Below, in pieces: positions 45,793 through 58,036 of a DNA stretch of 64,000 nucleotides (positions are counted from its first letter, which is position 1; every line of letters starts with the position of its first letter). The notes under the pieces were generated by a model that saw nothing but the letters and a program-made list of their open reading frames with translations, did not search any database and had not been told where the DNA came from. The DNA comes from Rosa chinensis. Its lineage: Eukaryota; Streptophyta; Magnoliopsida; Rosales; Rosaceae. Both the position numbers and the translations under genes were made by a program. The DNA lies in the NCBI RefSeq assembly GCF_002994745.2, contig NW_020126850.1:83161-147160 (forward strand). The letters are read 5' to 3'.

Positions 45793-46965
45793 GGCAACGT
45801 CCAGAACTGAATTTGCATCACTTCCCAGCCAAGATCACTTCCCAGCCAAGATAATTCATTGCCTATCACTTCCTAGCTAAGATCACTTCCTGGCCAAAAA
45901 CTTTTCCGAGACTCTGCCCAATTCACTCCTCAAACCTCCATATCTTACAAGACCGTGACCACCATCCATCCATCAATCTACAAAGCTCTAAGGCGCTGAG
46001 TCAAGGACGCTCCACCACCATAGTAGAGACAAGTTCATCACCTTGTTGCTAAGCCGCTGAGGAAAGCTTCAAAGTGTAACTATGACTCTACTTATAATTT
46101 TTGTTTCGGTTTTGTGTGTTTCAATTTGTGAGTTGTGTAATTGGAGACATGAAATTTTCAGAATATTTTTATTAATATTTTTGAGATTTTCAGTTTATTA
46201 TTGAGTTAATTTCGAGAATTCTTTTATGATGCATGTTACAATCTTGTGCCTTTTTACGTGTTTAGGTAATTTTCAGAGTTAGGTTCATAAGTTTGCATGC
46301 TAGAATAACGGTGAGAGTTCTTGTGTGTTTGCTTAATTTGCCAAGAGTAATTGTTATTTGTTAAGACGCTGAGTTAAACAAGTAGTAATTAGTTCTAACG
46401 GGTGGTAAAAATCATGCTTTAATGATTAAATGATTCTGGAAATTACGTGTTAAATTCTATGTGTAATGGTTAATTTGCACGTGTGAGTTGATTCAAGGGT
46501 TAGATAATACTACTAGTTAAGAGAACTACGCTGAGTGTTTTCGAAAATTAGTAGTATTAGGCTTGGTAAGGACTTTTCCGATCCAAGCCTACATTAGAGC
46601 GAATCAGATAAGTGGATTGATCCACTGAGGCTTTTCATTTGAGCTCTTATCTAGGCATTTAAGATGGGCACATTTTTGTAGCATGTTCAAATGAATTTTC
46701 TGTTTTTACACTAAGTAATTTCTAAGTGGTATTGGTCTAGGTTAGGGAAGTTGATCATTGTATATAGTTTTATTTGCTTTGTTTTTATTTTTAGTAGATT
46801 AGAAACCAAATTCCAAAACCCCCATTTTATTCTTTTATTTGTTAATTGACCTTTTTGTGTAGGTGTACCCTACAATCCCCGGACTGAACGATCCCTGCTT
46901 ATCCTATACTAACAACTACATTTTGCAGGGTTAAATTGTGAGGCTATTTCAGCCGCATCACACAT

Positions 46966-48106
46966 ATGTCAACTAGTTCATAACCAATGAAATTCAAAGC
47001 AAAGGTTACAAAGGAGAATCGGATTACACCGTGAGATGGGATGGTGATGAACGATTGATGTGGTGGTCTCTTGAATCTCGAAGGCAAGCTTCAAGGTTGG
47101 AGATGGATGATGGATGCTCACGGCTATGCTTCTTCTCCCTTGGCCTTGCTTGAACTCGTGGAGATGACTAGAGGATGGAGAAACTCACGGCTATGCTAAG
47201 AAGATTTTCTGATTTTTTTCTAAAGTGTAAATTGTATGGGGGAGAGGACCCTTCTCAACGTCAAAGAGGTGGGTATATATAGGAGCACGGCTAGGGTTCA
47301 CAAAGCAATCAGAAATTTCCACATAGCTTCCACCAATAGGAATTCGCCAAGTAAGCTTTGTGATGTGGTCCAACCAATCATAATTCTCTAAAATACCTCC
47401 CTAATATTTAATTGCTGAATTTCCTTGAAATTATTCTGATTTTCTTCATGAATTTCGGCCAACATTCCTTTAGGGATTTTAGGGATGAATCTAGACGCCT
47501 TTTGAGCTTTTCCTTGGTGCACACATATTTTCCTTCCATAAAAATCTCCCTTGAATCTCTCTTGGCGTCATCTCCTTGATTATTTCTGATTTTCACGTTG
47601 GCAATCACACCAAATTATTCCTCCAAGAATATTTCTTTCCATAAAAGTCTCCCAAGAAAATATCCTTTGATTTATTCCACGTGAAATTCTCAATCAATCA
47701 CCTTAATTCCCACGTTGTCACCTTGTTTTTCCTTAAGTATTACACGGCAAATTTAATCCCCAAGGAAAATATATTTTCCTTTTTTTAAAAAAAACTCTTC
47801 CTTGATTCTCTCCTTGCCATGTCATCTTCATGAAGCTTCTCGTTCCATTTATGAACTCAATTCAGCTTATTTATTCCAAAAACCTGAAAATAGAAGCTTT
47901 CTAAAATAAGAAATGGAAACTTTCTTAAACTAAAATGGAAACTTTCTAAAAATGGAAAATAGAAACTACAAAACGGAAACTTTCTACAATTAGGAACTTT
48001 CCCAATCAAAGAATGGAAACTTCCCTAAACAGAGTTTTATTAAGGAAATAACGCAGAAAATATAGGGAAATAACAGTTAAAACGTCGCATTAAAATGCTC
48101 CTATCA
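46966..48106 (-). repeat. E3 3' LTR, piece 3 (its 5' start)
   Basis: Matches about 52011-53185 of the E3 5' LTR except that it lacks the 67-bp duplication there. It ends AAAATGCTCCTATCA and is followed by the E3 polypurine tract. A minus-strand TATA box lies at about 47274-47281. Confidence 0.9.
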
Positions 48107-48124
48107 AATTCCCCCACACTTAGC
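48107..48124 (-). other. Polypurine tract of E3
   Basis: AATTCCCCCACACTTAGC, identical to that of E5. Confidence 0.85.
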
Positions 48125-51100
48125 TTTTGCTAGTCCCTTAGCAAAATCACACAAAGACTCAACTAAGATTTAAAGACTCGACACAAACAATGACTCTATT
48201 GCCCTTCAAATTTTTGTCTCAGCAATCTCTTACTTTCATAACACCAAGATTAGCACTCAACGAAGAATCAATGTTCAAGCATTCGAGAGTTAATTGAAAC
48301 ACATAATCTTCACATACACAAGTAGGACTTGGTTGTAACAATGGTGATGGGTTATGTTAAGCATGTTTCAGACAAGTATGATTCATATCCTCACAAGGTA
48401 TATCCACTCTTTCTTCTCTCAGAATTCAAGGCAATGCTTAAAAGCTTATAATCACTCAATTATATGTGAGAGAAAATATTTTGAGGCAATCAAATAGCTC
48501 ACATATATAAGAAACGAAAAGCACTTTGTGAATATAATAATTTTTTTTTTCAAAAGATCTCATGAAAGATATCAACTACTTGCACAGATGGACCCAAGCC
48601 ATAGGTTCAACTCTTGTAACTCATCTCCACATCAAAGGCTGTCCCATCTTAAGGATCAAGAAGGTCTTCTCAAAGGTTGTAATGGGGCCAAGGCTCAAGG
48701 TTTTAAGAAATGAAAGGGTAAGGAATTTAACAAAGTGTCCTAAAAACCTAGCAGAGCTCATGTAGATGTAGAGAGGCAATTTTCGAAATCCACCAAGGCA
48801 AAACGTCAAGTATCCCCAAAGGCTCATAAAAGGGCCAAATGTCTTCATGTTGGGCCCAATCTTCAATGTAAACTTCCCTTGAACTCTAGTGAAATGGACA
48901 AAGGCCAAATTTTTCTGTAGTGGGCCTTCAATTCAAAACAAACTCCAAGATCACTAAGTATGGGGGACTAAAATCCATAAACATACATTTTTCTTTCTTT
49001 TTAGCCGTACACATTTTTTTTCTTTTCTTTTCATTTTTCACGGTTTTCACATATTTTTTTCTTTATGGACAAGTCTACCCCCACACTTGAACTTCCACCT
49101 CTTCTCAATTTTCATCCTTAACGCCAAACCCATGTAGTATGTCTCAAAAGATAGCTCCACTAAGTTCTTAGAACAAAGGGTAGGGTTGTAACTATACTAA
49201 GCTTCATGGTTAAGGATTTTAAGGGTGATGAACGAAAAGGCTTAATGTAGGCTCAAAGGGGCTTATCTAGGGGGGTCCCACGACGGGCACAAATAGGGAC
49301 ACAAGTTTATATGGCAATGGTGGTAATTCCTAGGGTGCCTCTATCCTTTCCAGAATCAGAGCCATGTATTGATATAACGTTTCAACAAGCACAAGAGTGA
49401 ATTCTAGCATTCTCTAGTCCATCAAACTTAATCTATGGCAAGTAGTCAATCAAGATGAAAGAATAATGAGATCATCAAAACATCGCCAAGAAAATAAGAA
49501 TATATATTTTCGATTCACTCCAAGAAAAAGGGACATGGGCTCAATTATCTCACATGGGTTTATATGAATCAAAACTCATCTTAACATGCTCATATTCTGT
49601 ACCAAAGTCACGAAATCCATATCCACTACACATGCATACATTTTTCATATATCTCAATTAACCAAAGAATACCATTTTAGAAATCATCTCAATTTTGTGA
49701 TCCTCTTTTAATCATGATTTCAGAGATATAGAATCATCCTAGACAGTTGAAAGGGCATCCTAAGACTCAAAACAAAAACAAAAGCAACGAAAATTTTTAA
49801 ATTTTTGACATTTTTCACTTTTTTTGTATTTTTCAATATATGACTCAAGATAAAAGTGTAAATCCCTTCCCCCACACTTAAATATTGCATTGTCCTCAAT
49901 GTAATCAATCATAAGCATGCAATGAAACAATTAAGCATATAGGAATGGAATTTACGAAAAGACTACAAAAATAAAGGAGAAAATTATAAAGTAAAAGAAA
50001 TAGCGAAAGAGAAAGCAAATCTGTGTTATTGAAGACTCCTTCACAGCTGCTTCTGAATTGGGTTGCCTCCCAAGCAGCGCTTGAATTTAACGTCTTTCAG
50101 CCAGACGGTACCTCCATTAAATAAAGTTAGTGACTATAATTAACAAAGAAATACAAAAAAAAATATAAACAAGTATAACAAGTTAGTGAATTACAAACTA
50201 CATGTAATATTAACAAGTTAAGTACACAAGTTAACAAGTCAGTACATAAGACACAAGTTAAGTACACAAGTGAGTAAAAAAAAAAAAAAAAAAAAACACG
50301 AAAAATGTTTACACAAGTGTTTTTTTTTTTTTTTCTTTTCTTTCTTTGTACGAAAATACTTACAAATATTTACATTCTTTCCTTTCCTTTACAATTATTT
50401 TCAACACTTAGGTACGGGAACAGGGAGTCTCGATGTGCAATGGGACTGAAACAGCTACCCTTTTCAAGAAACAGCTACCCTTTTCAAGACTATGTTTAAT
50501 CCAATATACCTTAGTGAATCACAATATTTTCGTTTGTTATATATATCATTGATATCAAATTAAATTCCAAGCGGTAAATCAAGAGGACGTGCGGCCCAAG
50601 TATAGTCGTCTAGACACCAAGTCTCTCCTACATCCTTTGGGCAACCTTACTGAAATGGCCAGGTAGGGGAGGGCGACCACGAGAGGTAGAATCCATTTTG
50701 GCATGAGCTACTCCTACATTGTGGTTTAGGCCCATTTGTAAGCACTTCTGGATTCAAGAACCTGTCATGAGCGTTGTCCCCTTCCTAGACACCATCCCAC
50801 ATAGGCTATACTTACTTGGATGAAAAAGATCCTAAGTGTGAAGACAGTTCAATGAATGTTAATAAAGGCCGCCCTCAACCTTAAGGGACCTGGACTAGGT
50901 ACCAATAAGGGGTTTAGGCCAATATTAATAAACACGACTTCACCTATTCCTTCTTTAATTTACAACTCACAATTAAAATTCGTATTCAATAATATAAATA
51001 ACAACCTAAGTAATTAATTAACTAATTAACTAATTAACTAACAAATTAAGAACAATTAACAAGTAAATTTTTTTTTCTTTTTCGAACACAACATATAAAC

Positions 51101-51137
51101 AAAACAAATATTCACAATATGACAAATGATTTTTCAA
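48125..51137 (-). other. Coding-free internal region of E3
   Basis: Read on the minus strand: half a leader with module 1 (about 50960-50585), an 18-bp tandem duplication GAAACAGCTACCCTTTTC (about 50447-50485), A/T-rich repetitive filler with ACAAGTTAAGTACACAAGT units (about 50130-50300), then, starting close to where the pol stop would be (about 50125), a full-length 3' untranslated region with the polypurine-like string at 49864-49880. Leader module 2, gag and all of pol are absent. None of the short frames resembles a retrotransposon protein. Confidence 0.85.
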
Positions 51138-51155
51138 TCCCCGGCAACGGCGCCA
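51138..51155 (-). other. Primer binding site of E3 (tRNA-Asp)
   Basis: TCCCCGGCAACGGCGCCA on the + strand, the reverse complement of TGGCGCCGTTGCCGGGGA, 5 bp from the LTR end at 51161. Confidence 0.93.
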
Positions 51156-51160
51156 AAAAT

Positions 51161-53185
51161 TGATGCGCCGAAAAGCAAGCGCATAATTTAACCCTGAAAT
51201 GTCGTTAGTAGTATAAGCAAATAGGGATCGTTCTATTCCGGGGATTGAGGGTACACCTGTCATTGTCAAACAATTAAACAATTAAAATTAAAACAAAGTA
51301 TAATAGTCACAAAGATATTCACAAGTATAAACATTATTTACGAAAAAGGGGGGTTTTGGATTTTGATTTTTCGAAAATAAAACTAAGTTAACAAAACAAT
51401 TAAAATGCAAAAACGTAAATACAAAGATGGAATGAGAGAACAAAGATCAAAATCGAAACATATGATTAAAATTGACTCAAACCCTAATATTGTTCATCTA
51501 AGTCATGAGAAAGGAGTTGATCATGTGAAACATTCGAAAGCAAATGAATTCCCATTTTTTACTTTTCAATGCTAATTAACCTAAGCGAAAGCACCTAGAT
51601 TAATCCTATCAAACATGCAGTCAAACCCTAGAAAGCTAGTCAATCATGTCATGTTTAACGCATTACACATAGAGAAAGGCTATCAACTCAAGTGTACAAC
51701 TTAGTATGGAAAAGTCCACCTAATTGCAATCCTCGTTAATTAAATTTGATCTTTGTACAAAACCTTTACTACTTTGATTCAAGTTTACACAAAACGAAAA
51801 GTCGATTTCATGTTCTTAAACCTAGCACCAATTATATCGAAACCCTAAGTGTTTGCAACCACATAAGATTAAAATACAAAAGTTATCTGTAACGCAAATT
51901 CAATTAAACAAACCCACATAAGCAACTGTCGAATCACAATAATATGAATCTGAAAATTCTCAATTAATCATAAAAATTCCAGAACTTAATATTTGTTCAA
52001 ACACATATGTCAACTAGTTCATAACCAACGAAATTCAAAGCAAAGGTTACAAAGGAGAATCGGATTACACCGTGAGATGGGATGGTGATGAACGATTGAT
52101 GTGGTGGTCTCTTGAATCTCGAAAGCAAGCTTCAAGGTTGGAGACTTCTCCCTTGGCCTTGCTTGAACTCGTGGAGATGACTAGAGGATGGAGAAACTCA
52201 CGGCTATGCTTCTTCTCCCTTGGCCTTGCTTGAACTCGTGGAGATGACTAGAGGATGGAGAAACTCACGGCTATGCTAAGAAGATTTTCTGATTTTTTTC
52301 TAAAGTGTTAATTGTATGGGGGAGAGGACCCTTCTCAACGTCAAAGAGGTGGGTATATATAGGAGCACGGCTAGGGTTCACAAAGCAATCAGAAATTTCC
52401 ACATAGCTTCCACCAATAGGAATTCGCCAAGTAAGCTTTGTGATGTGGTCCAACCAATCATAATTCTCTAAAATACCTCCCTAATATTTAATTGCTGAAT
52501 TTCCTTGAAATTATTCTGATTTTCTTCATGAATTTCGGCCAACATTCCTTTAGGGATTTTAGGGATGAATCTAGACGCCTTTTGAGCTTTTCCTTGGTGC
52601 ACACATATTTTCCTTCCATAAAAATCTCCCTTGAATCTCTCTTGGCGTCATCTCCTTGATTATTTCTGATTTTCACGTTGGCAATCACACCAAATTATTC
52701 CTCCAAGAATATTTCTTTCCATAAAAGTCTCCCAAGAAAATATCCTTTGATTTATTCCACGTGAAATTCTCAATCAATCACCTTAATTCCCACGTTGTCA
52801 CCTTGTTTTTCCTTAAGTATTACACGGCAAATTTAATCCCCAAGGAAAATATATTTTCCTTTTTTTAAAAAAACTCTTCCTTGATTCTCTCCTTGCCATG
52901 TCATCTTCATGAAGCTTCTCGTTCCATTTATGAACTCAATTCAGCTTATTTATTCCAAAAACCTAAAAATAGAAGCTTTCTAAAATAAGAAATGGAAACT
53001 TTCTTAAACTAAAATGGAAACTTTCTAAAAATGGAAAATAGAAACTACAAAACGGAAACTTTCTACAATTAGGAACTTTCCCAATCAAAGAATGGAAACT
53101 TCCCTAAACAGAGTTTTATTAAGGAAATAACGCAGAAAATATAGGGAAATAACAGTTAAAACGTCGCATTAAAATGCTCCTATCA
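51161..53185 (-). repeat. 5' LTR of E3 (2025 bp)
   Basis: From TGATGCGCCGAAAAGC to AAAATGCTCCTATCA in + orientation, next to the AAAGG duplication. It shows the uninterrupted target sites of both E4 (ATGAG near 51433) and S4 (CACAT near 52001). A minus-strand TATA box is at 52354-52361. Confidence 0.93.
52145..52278 (-). repeat. 67-bp tandem duplication in the E3 5' LTR
   Basis: CTTCTCCCTTGGCCTTGCTT and the following text start at 52145 and again at 52212. The other LTR of E3 has one copy (about 47118-47195), so the change arose after insertion or during LTR synthesis. Confidence 0.85.
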
Positions 53186-53190
53186 AAAGG

Positions 53191-55203
53191 CAAATGTTGG
53201 ATGCTGCAGCTGGTGGAGCTTTTGTGGATAAGTCACCTGCGGTTGGGAAGGAACTTATAGCTAATCGTGCCCTAAACTCTCAACAATATGAGGGGGTAGG
53301 ACACTCTACTCGTAGGGTGCATGAGATGAGCAAGAATACTGCCATTGAAGACCAACTGAATAAGCTTACCCTCCTCATGAACCAAGTGGTAAGTTCCAAG
53401 GGACCAAGTGCAACAATGGCTTGTGGAGTGTGCTCTATGCAAGGGCATGTTACAGATCAGTGCCCCCAACTCAATGAAAATGGAGGATGGGAATCTGCTA
53501 ATGCTATTGGAGGATACCAAGGAGGATATCAAGGAGGACCTCAACGTCCTAGGCATGACCCTTATTCAAATACTTACAACCCAGGATGGAGGGACCATCC
53601 CAACTTCAAGTGGACCAACAATGAGAACGTTCAGAATCCTCTTGGTGGGAACTTCCAACGTCCACAAGGGCCTTCATTCCAAGGGTCATCTTTTCAAAGG
53701 CCTTACATGCCTCCTCCTCAACAAAATTCAGGATCTTCAATGTCTCACTATGACAAGACGTTGGAGGCCTTGACTAGTTCTACCCAAGCCTTGACAAACT
53801 CTACACAGGCTTTGATTCAAGGACAACAGACCCACACCAAGGACATTGCAGAGCTCAAGAAGCAAATGGGTCAAGTTGTGGATTTCATGAGCAAGATCCA
53901 CGAGACTGGCAAGCTCCCTAGTAATACAATACCTAACCCTAATGTGGAGAATGCATCAGTTGTTACTACAAGGAGTGGAAGACCATTTGTGGATCAACCA
54001 AAGCAACCCAAGAAGGCCCAAGTAAGCATAGAAATTGAGAAAGACCAAGAACCCACCAAGTTGGGTCTTGAGAAGGACCCTGCAACGTCCAAGGAAGAGA
54101 CAAGGGCGTCCTCACCATTAAAGGCAAAACCGGAAGTATCAGGTAGTAATTCTAACTTAACAAATTCGGTTATTGCTAACCCTTCTACTTCTTGCATGCC
54201 CTTCCCACGCAGGTTTGCCCAATCTAAGAAGGATCAAAGTGACCAAGCCATCTTGGAAACTTTCAAGAAGGTGCAAGTGAACCTACCCTTCCTAGAGGCC
54301 ATCAAGCAAGTCCCTAAGTATGCCAAGTTCCTCAAAGAGCTTTGCACTACTAGGAGGGTAAACCGTGAAAAGGAGGTGGTAAAGGTAAGTGAGAACGTCT
54401 CTGCCTTGATTCAGAGGAAGATTCCTCCAAAGTGTAAGGATCCTGGAAGCTTTACTATTCCTTGTACTATTGGTAACTCTAGATTTAAGAATGCCATGCT
54501 AGACCTAGGTGCATCTGTTAATGTTATGCCCTACTCTGTTTATGAAACCCTAGGTCTAGGGGAACTTAAATCTGACAATGTTATCATTCAATTAGCTGAC
54601 AGATCCAATGCATACCCTAGAGGTTTGTTGGAGGATGTGCTTGTACAGGTTAACCATCTTATCTTCCCAGCTGATTTCTATGTGTTGGAAATGGAGGACT
54701 CCCCTGTAAGTTCAACTCCATTGCTTTTGGGACGTCCTTTCTTAAGGACAGCTAGGACGAAGATTGATGTGTATGAAGGTTCTCTTACAATGGAGTTCGA
54801 TGGTGACATTATTGGCTTTAACATTTTTGAAGCCATGAGGTATCCCCTAGAGGTTCATGATTGTTTTTCTACTGATATTTTGGACGAACTTGCGCAGAAA
54901 ATGTTTGACATTATGCATGAGGATACCTTAGTCACTACCCTTGAGAGTGGGGTAGGCTATACAAAGGAAGGAATCACCATTCCAGAGGACAAGTTGAAAG
55001 ACACTTGTGAGGAGAAAATCATTGAAAACGTCTCCTTCCTTGAGGCATCTCCCTATCTAGGTAAGTCTGTTTCTCCCTTGTCCATTCAGTTATCCACTAA
55101 CAAGACTTTACCTTCAGTGGTCCAGGCCCCAGAACTAGAGCTAAAACCTCTTCCAGACCATTTGAAGTATGTCTACTTAGGGACAAGGAAACCTTACCAG
55201 TGA
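53191..55203 (+). pseudogene. E2 Gag C-terminal part and protease, frameshifted at the end
   Basis: Continues the frame broken at 23816. It contains the zinc knuckle CGVCSMQGHVTDQC (about 53425-53466), a linker with KKQMGQVVDFM, and the protease segment DLGASVNVMPYSVYETLG (about 54508). It runs to KYVYLG and then leaves frame because one G of a GGGG run present in E5 is missing near 55180, giving a stop at 55201-55203. Apart from that the frame is open from gag to the reverse transcriptase junction. Confidence 0.9.
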
Positions 55204-57911
55204 TTGTGTCCTCTGCACTGACGACTCCACAAGAAGAGAAGTTGGTGGAAATGTTGAAGCAACACAAGACCGCAATAGGATGGACATTGGCGGACATCAA
55301 GGGAATCAGCCCTACAACTTGCGTCCATAGGATACTTCTGGAGGAGGGGTCTAAACCCACTACAGAGGCTCAACGTCGTCTCAACCCTCCAATGATGGAA
55401 GTTGTGAAGAAGGAGGTTATCAAACTCCTTGATTGTGGGGTAATCTACCCTATTTCTGACTCCAAGTGGGTCTCCCCAGTTCAGGTCGTGCCCAAGAAGT
55501 CTGGGATCACTGTGGTCAAGAATGCTGATAATGAACTGGTGCCTCAAAGGACAGTCACAGGCCACAGAGTTTGTATTGACTATAGGAGGCTCAACGCAAC
55601 TACAAGGAAAGACCACTTTCCTCTGCCATTCATTGATCAGATGCTTGAGCGCCTAGCTGGACATGACTACTACTGCTTCCTGGATGGATACTCTGGTTAC
55701 AACCAGATTGCAATTGCAAATGAAGACCAAGAGAAGACAACCTTCACTTGCCCCTTTGGAACGTTTGCCTATAGACGTATGCCCTTCGGACTTTGCAACG
55801 CTCCAGGTACCTTTCAGAGGTGTATGGTAAGTATCTTTTCAGATTATATTGAGAAAATCATAGAGGTATTCATGGATGACTTTTCAGTTTTTGGCAAGAA
55901 TTTTGATGATTGTCTTAATAATCTGGAGATAATTTTGAAACGTTGCATGGAAACTAACCTTGTACTTAATTGGGAAAAATGCCATTTTATGGTTCAACAA
56001 GGGATACTTCTAGGACATATTGTCTCTGCTAGGGGTATAGAGGTTGATAAGGCCAAGGTGGATATTGTGCGTCACTTACCCTCTCCCACTTCTGTGAGAG
56101 AGATTCGTTCTTTCCTTGGCCATGCAGGTTTTTACAGGAGGTTCATCAAGGACTTCTCTAAGATTTCGAGACCCTTATGTCAACTACTCCAGAAGGATGT
56201 GCCCTTTCACTTTGACAAGGAGTGTCAAGAAGCTTTTGACAAGCTTAAGGAGTTGTTGACGTCTGCCCCCATCATGTTACCTCCAGATTGGTCCTTGCCC
56301 TTTGAGTTGATGTGTGATGCCTCTGACTATGCAGTTGGAGCTGTTTTGGGGCAAAGGAAGGACAAGCTACCCTATGCCATCTACTACGCCTCAAGGACTC
56401 TCAATGATGCACAAATGAACTACTCCACCACAGAGAAAGAGCTCCTTGCAGTTGTCTTTGCCCTTGAGAAGTTTCGCTCTTATTTACTTGGTACCAAAGT
56501 TACTATCTTTACTGACCATGCAGCTTTAAAATACTTGATGACCAAGAAGGAGGCGAAACCAAGGCTCATCAGATGGATCCTACTCTTGCAAGAATTCGAC
56601 GTGGAAATCAAGGACAAGAAGGGTAGTGAGAACGTGGTAGCTGACCACTTGAGTCGCTTGGTGCATACAGAAGATCATCTCCCTCTGGTGGAGACATTTC
56701 CAGATGAGCAACTCTTTGGACTTCAGGTAAGTGAACCATGGTATGCAGATATTGTGAACTATATTGTGTCTAGGAAGATTCCTGATACCATGTCACGTGC
56801 TCATAGAGATAGGCTTAAGAAAACTGTTAAGCACTATGTTTGGGATGAACCTTACCTATGGAAATATTGTTCTGATCAATTGATTAGAAGATGTGTGCCT
56901 GAACATGAACATAATGCTATACTTTCGTTTTGCCATTCTAAAGCATGTGGAGGTCACTTTGGGTCTAAGAAGACTGCATTTAAGGTACTAGAGTCTGGGT
57001 TCTATTGGCCAACATTATTTAGGGATGCACATGCCTATTGTTTAACTTGTGATAAGTGCCAAAAAACAGGAAATCTAGGTCCTAGAGATCAAATGCCCTT
57101 AACTAATATCATAACTGTTGAAATCTTTGATGTCTGGGGTATAGATTTCATGGGACCTTTCCCTTCATCTTTTGGGTTTCTCTATATCTTACTTGCAGTG
57201 GACTATGTTTCCAAATGGGTGGAAGCAAAGGCCACTAGAACTAATGACTCTAAGGTTGTTGCAGATTTTATCAAGTCTAACATCTTTAGCAGGTTCGGAA
57301 TGCCTAGAGTTCTCATTAGTGATGGTGGATCCCATTTTTGCAATAGGACGATTGAAGCTCTCTTGAAGAGATATGATGTAACACATAAGGTTTCTACACC
57401 TTATCAGCCCCAAACTAGTGGGCAGGCTGAGGTCTCTAATCGTCAGATCAAGGGGATATTGGAGAAGACTGTGAACCCCAACAGGAAGGACTGGTCCTTG
57501 CGTCTAGAGGATGCTTTGTGGGCCTACAGAACTGCATACAAAACTCCCATAGGTATGTCCCCATATCGAATAGTCTATGGCAAACCTTGCCATTTACCTG
57601 TGGAGTTGGAGCATAGAGCTTGGTGGGCTGTGAAGCAGTTCAACATGGATATTGATGCAGCTGGGCTTCATAGGAAGTTGCAATTGCAAGAGTTAGAGGA
57701 GATTAGGAATGATGCCTTCGAGAGTGCTAAGATTTACAAGGACAAGACTAAGGCATTCCATGATAAAATGATTCGAAGGAAGACTTTTGTTGTGGGTCAA
57801 AAAGTTCTTCTCTTCCATTCTCGTCTCAAACTCTTCCCAGGTAAACTTCGTTCTCGTTGGATTGGGCCTTTGTTATCACTAATGTGTTCTCCCATGGAGC
57901 TGTGCAGATAA
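55200..57911 (+). pseudogene. E2 Pol: reverse transcriptase, RNase H and integrase
   Basis: 903 codons open from an internal ATG; the true protein would be continuous with Gag. Reverse transcriptase covers about residues 65-280, with [10 protein letters not shown] (161-170) and the catalytic FMDD (224-227). RNase H covers about 365-490, with CDAS (D373) and TDH (D439). The integrase zinc-binding domain has H579, H586, C617 and C620; the catalytic core triad is probably D649, D708 and E744. Near 57866 a missing T (TTT for TTTT in E5) shifts the frame and ends it at 57911, removing the integrase C-terminus. It copies element RNA to DNA and inserts it; as it stands the 5' and 3' frameshifts disable it. 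Confidence 0.92.
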
Positions 57912-58035
57912 AGAGTGAACAAACAGGCAACGAGTTCAAAGTGAATGGCCATCGCTTGAAGCCTTACTATGAGGCCTTTGTGGAACATGAAGTGGAGGAT
58001 GTACCCCTCCAAAACGTTCCAAACCCTGAGGATTA
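57912..58035 (+). pseudogene. Tail of E2 integrase, out of frame
   Basis: The bases still encode, in another frame, the C-terminal text seen in E5 ([15 protein letters not shown], then [11 protein letters not shown]) and reach the family stop TAA at 58034-58036. This is the remnant after the 57866 frameshift. Confidence 0.85.
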
Positions 58036-58036
58036 A

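Larger units (their letters stand above)
45165..46960 (+). mobile_element. Solo LTR S4, family gamma, target duplication CACAT
   Basis: A 1796-bp LTR from TGATAGGAGCAAAAAAG to AGCCGCATCA, flanked by CACAT (45160-45164 and 46961-46965). Its body differs from alpha and beta, but it keeps the common start and the 3' block (CTACAATCCCCGG, GAACGATCCCTGC, GCAGGGTT). A TATA box, CTATAAATAGG, lies at 45784-45794. No primer binding site follows. Confidence 0.93.
23817..53185 (-). mobile_element. Element E3, coding-free alpha derivative, target duplication AAAGG, hosting E4, E5 and S4
   Basis: A minus-strand element inserted in E2 gag: AAAGG at 23812-23816 and 53186-53190. Its 5' LTR is 51161-53185; the internal region 48107-51160 holds binding site, half a leader and a long 3' untranslated region but no gag or pol; its 3' LTR is split into 23817-24093, 44595-45164 and 46966-48106 by E4 and S4. 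Without its guests it is about 7 kb. With termini, binding site and polypurine tract kept, it resembles a non-autonomous LARD-type derivative that would need proteins from a relative. Confidence 0.92.

Noticed and set aside
51131..51160. Possible tRNA-Asp gene fragment (TCCCCGGCAACGGCGCCA)
   Set aside because: It is the primer binding site of a minus-strand element, placed 5 bp from the LTR end; no cloverleaf upstream.
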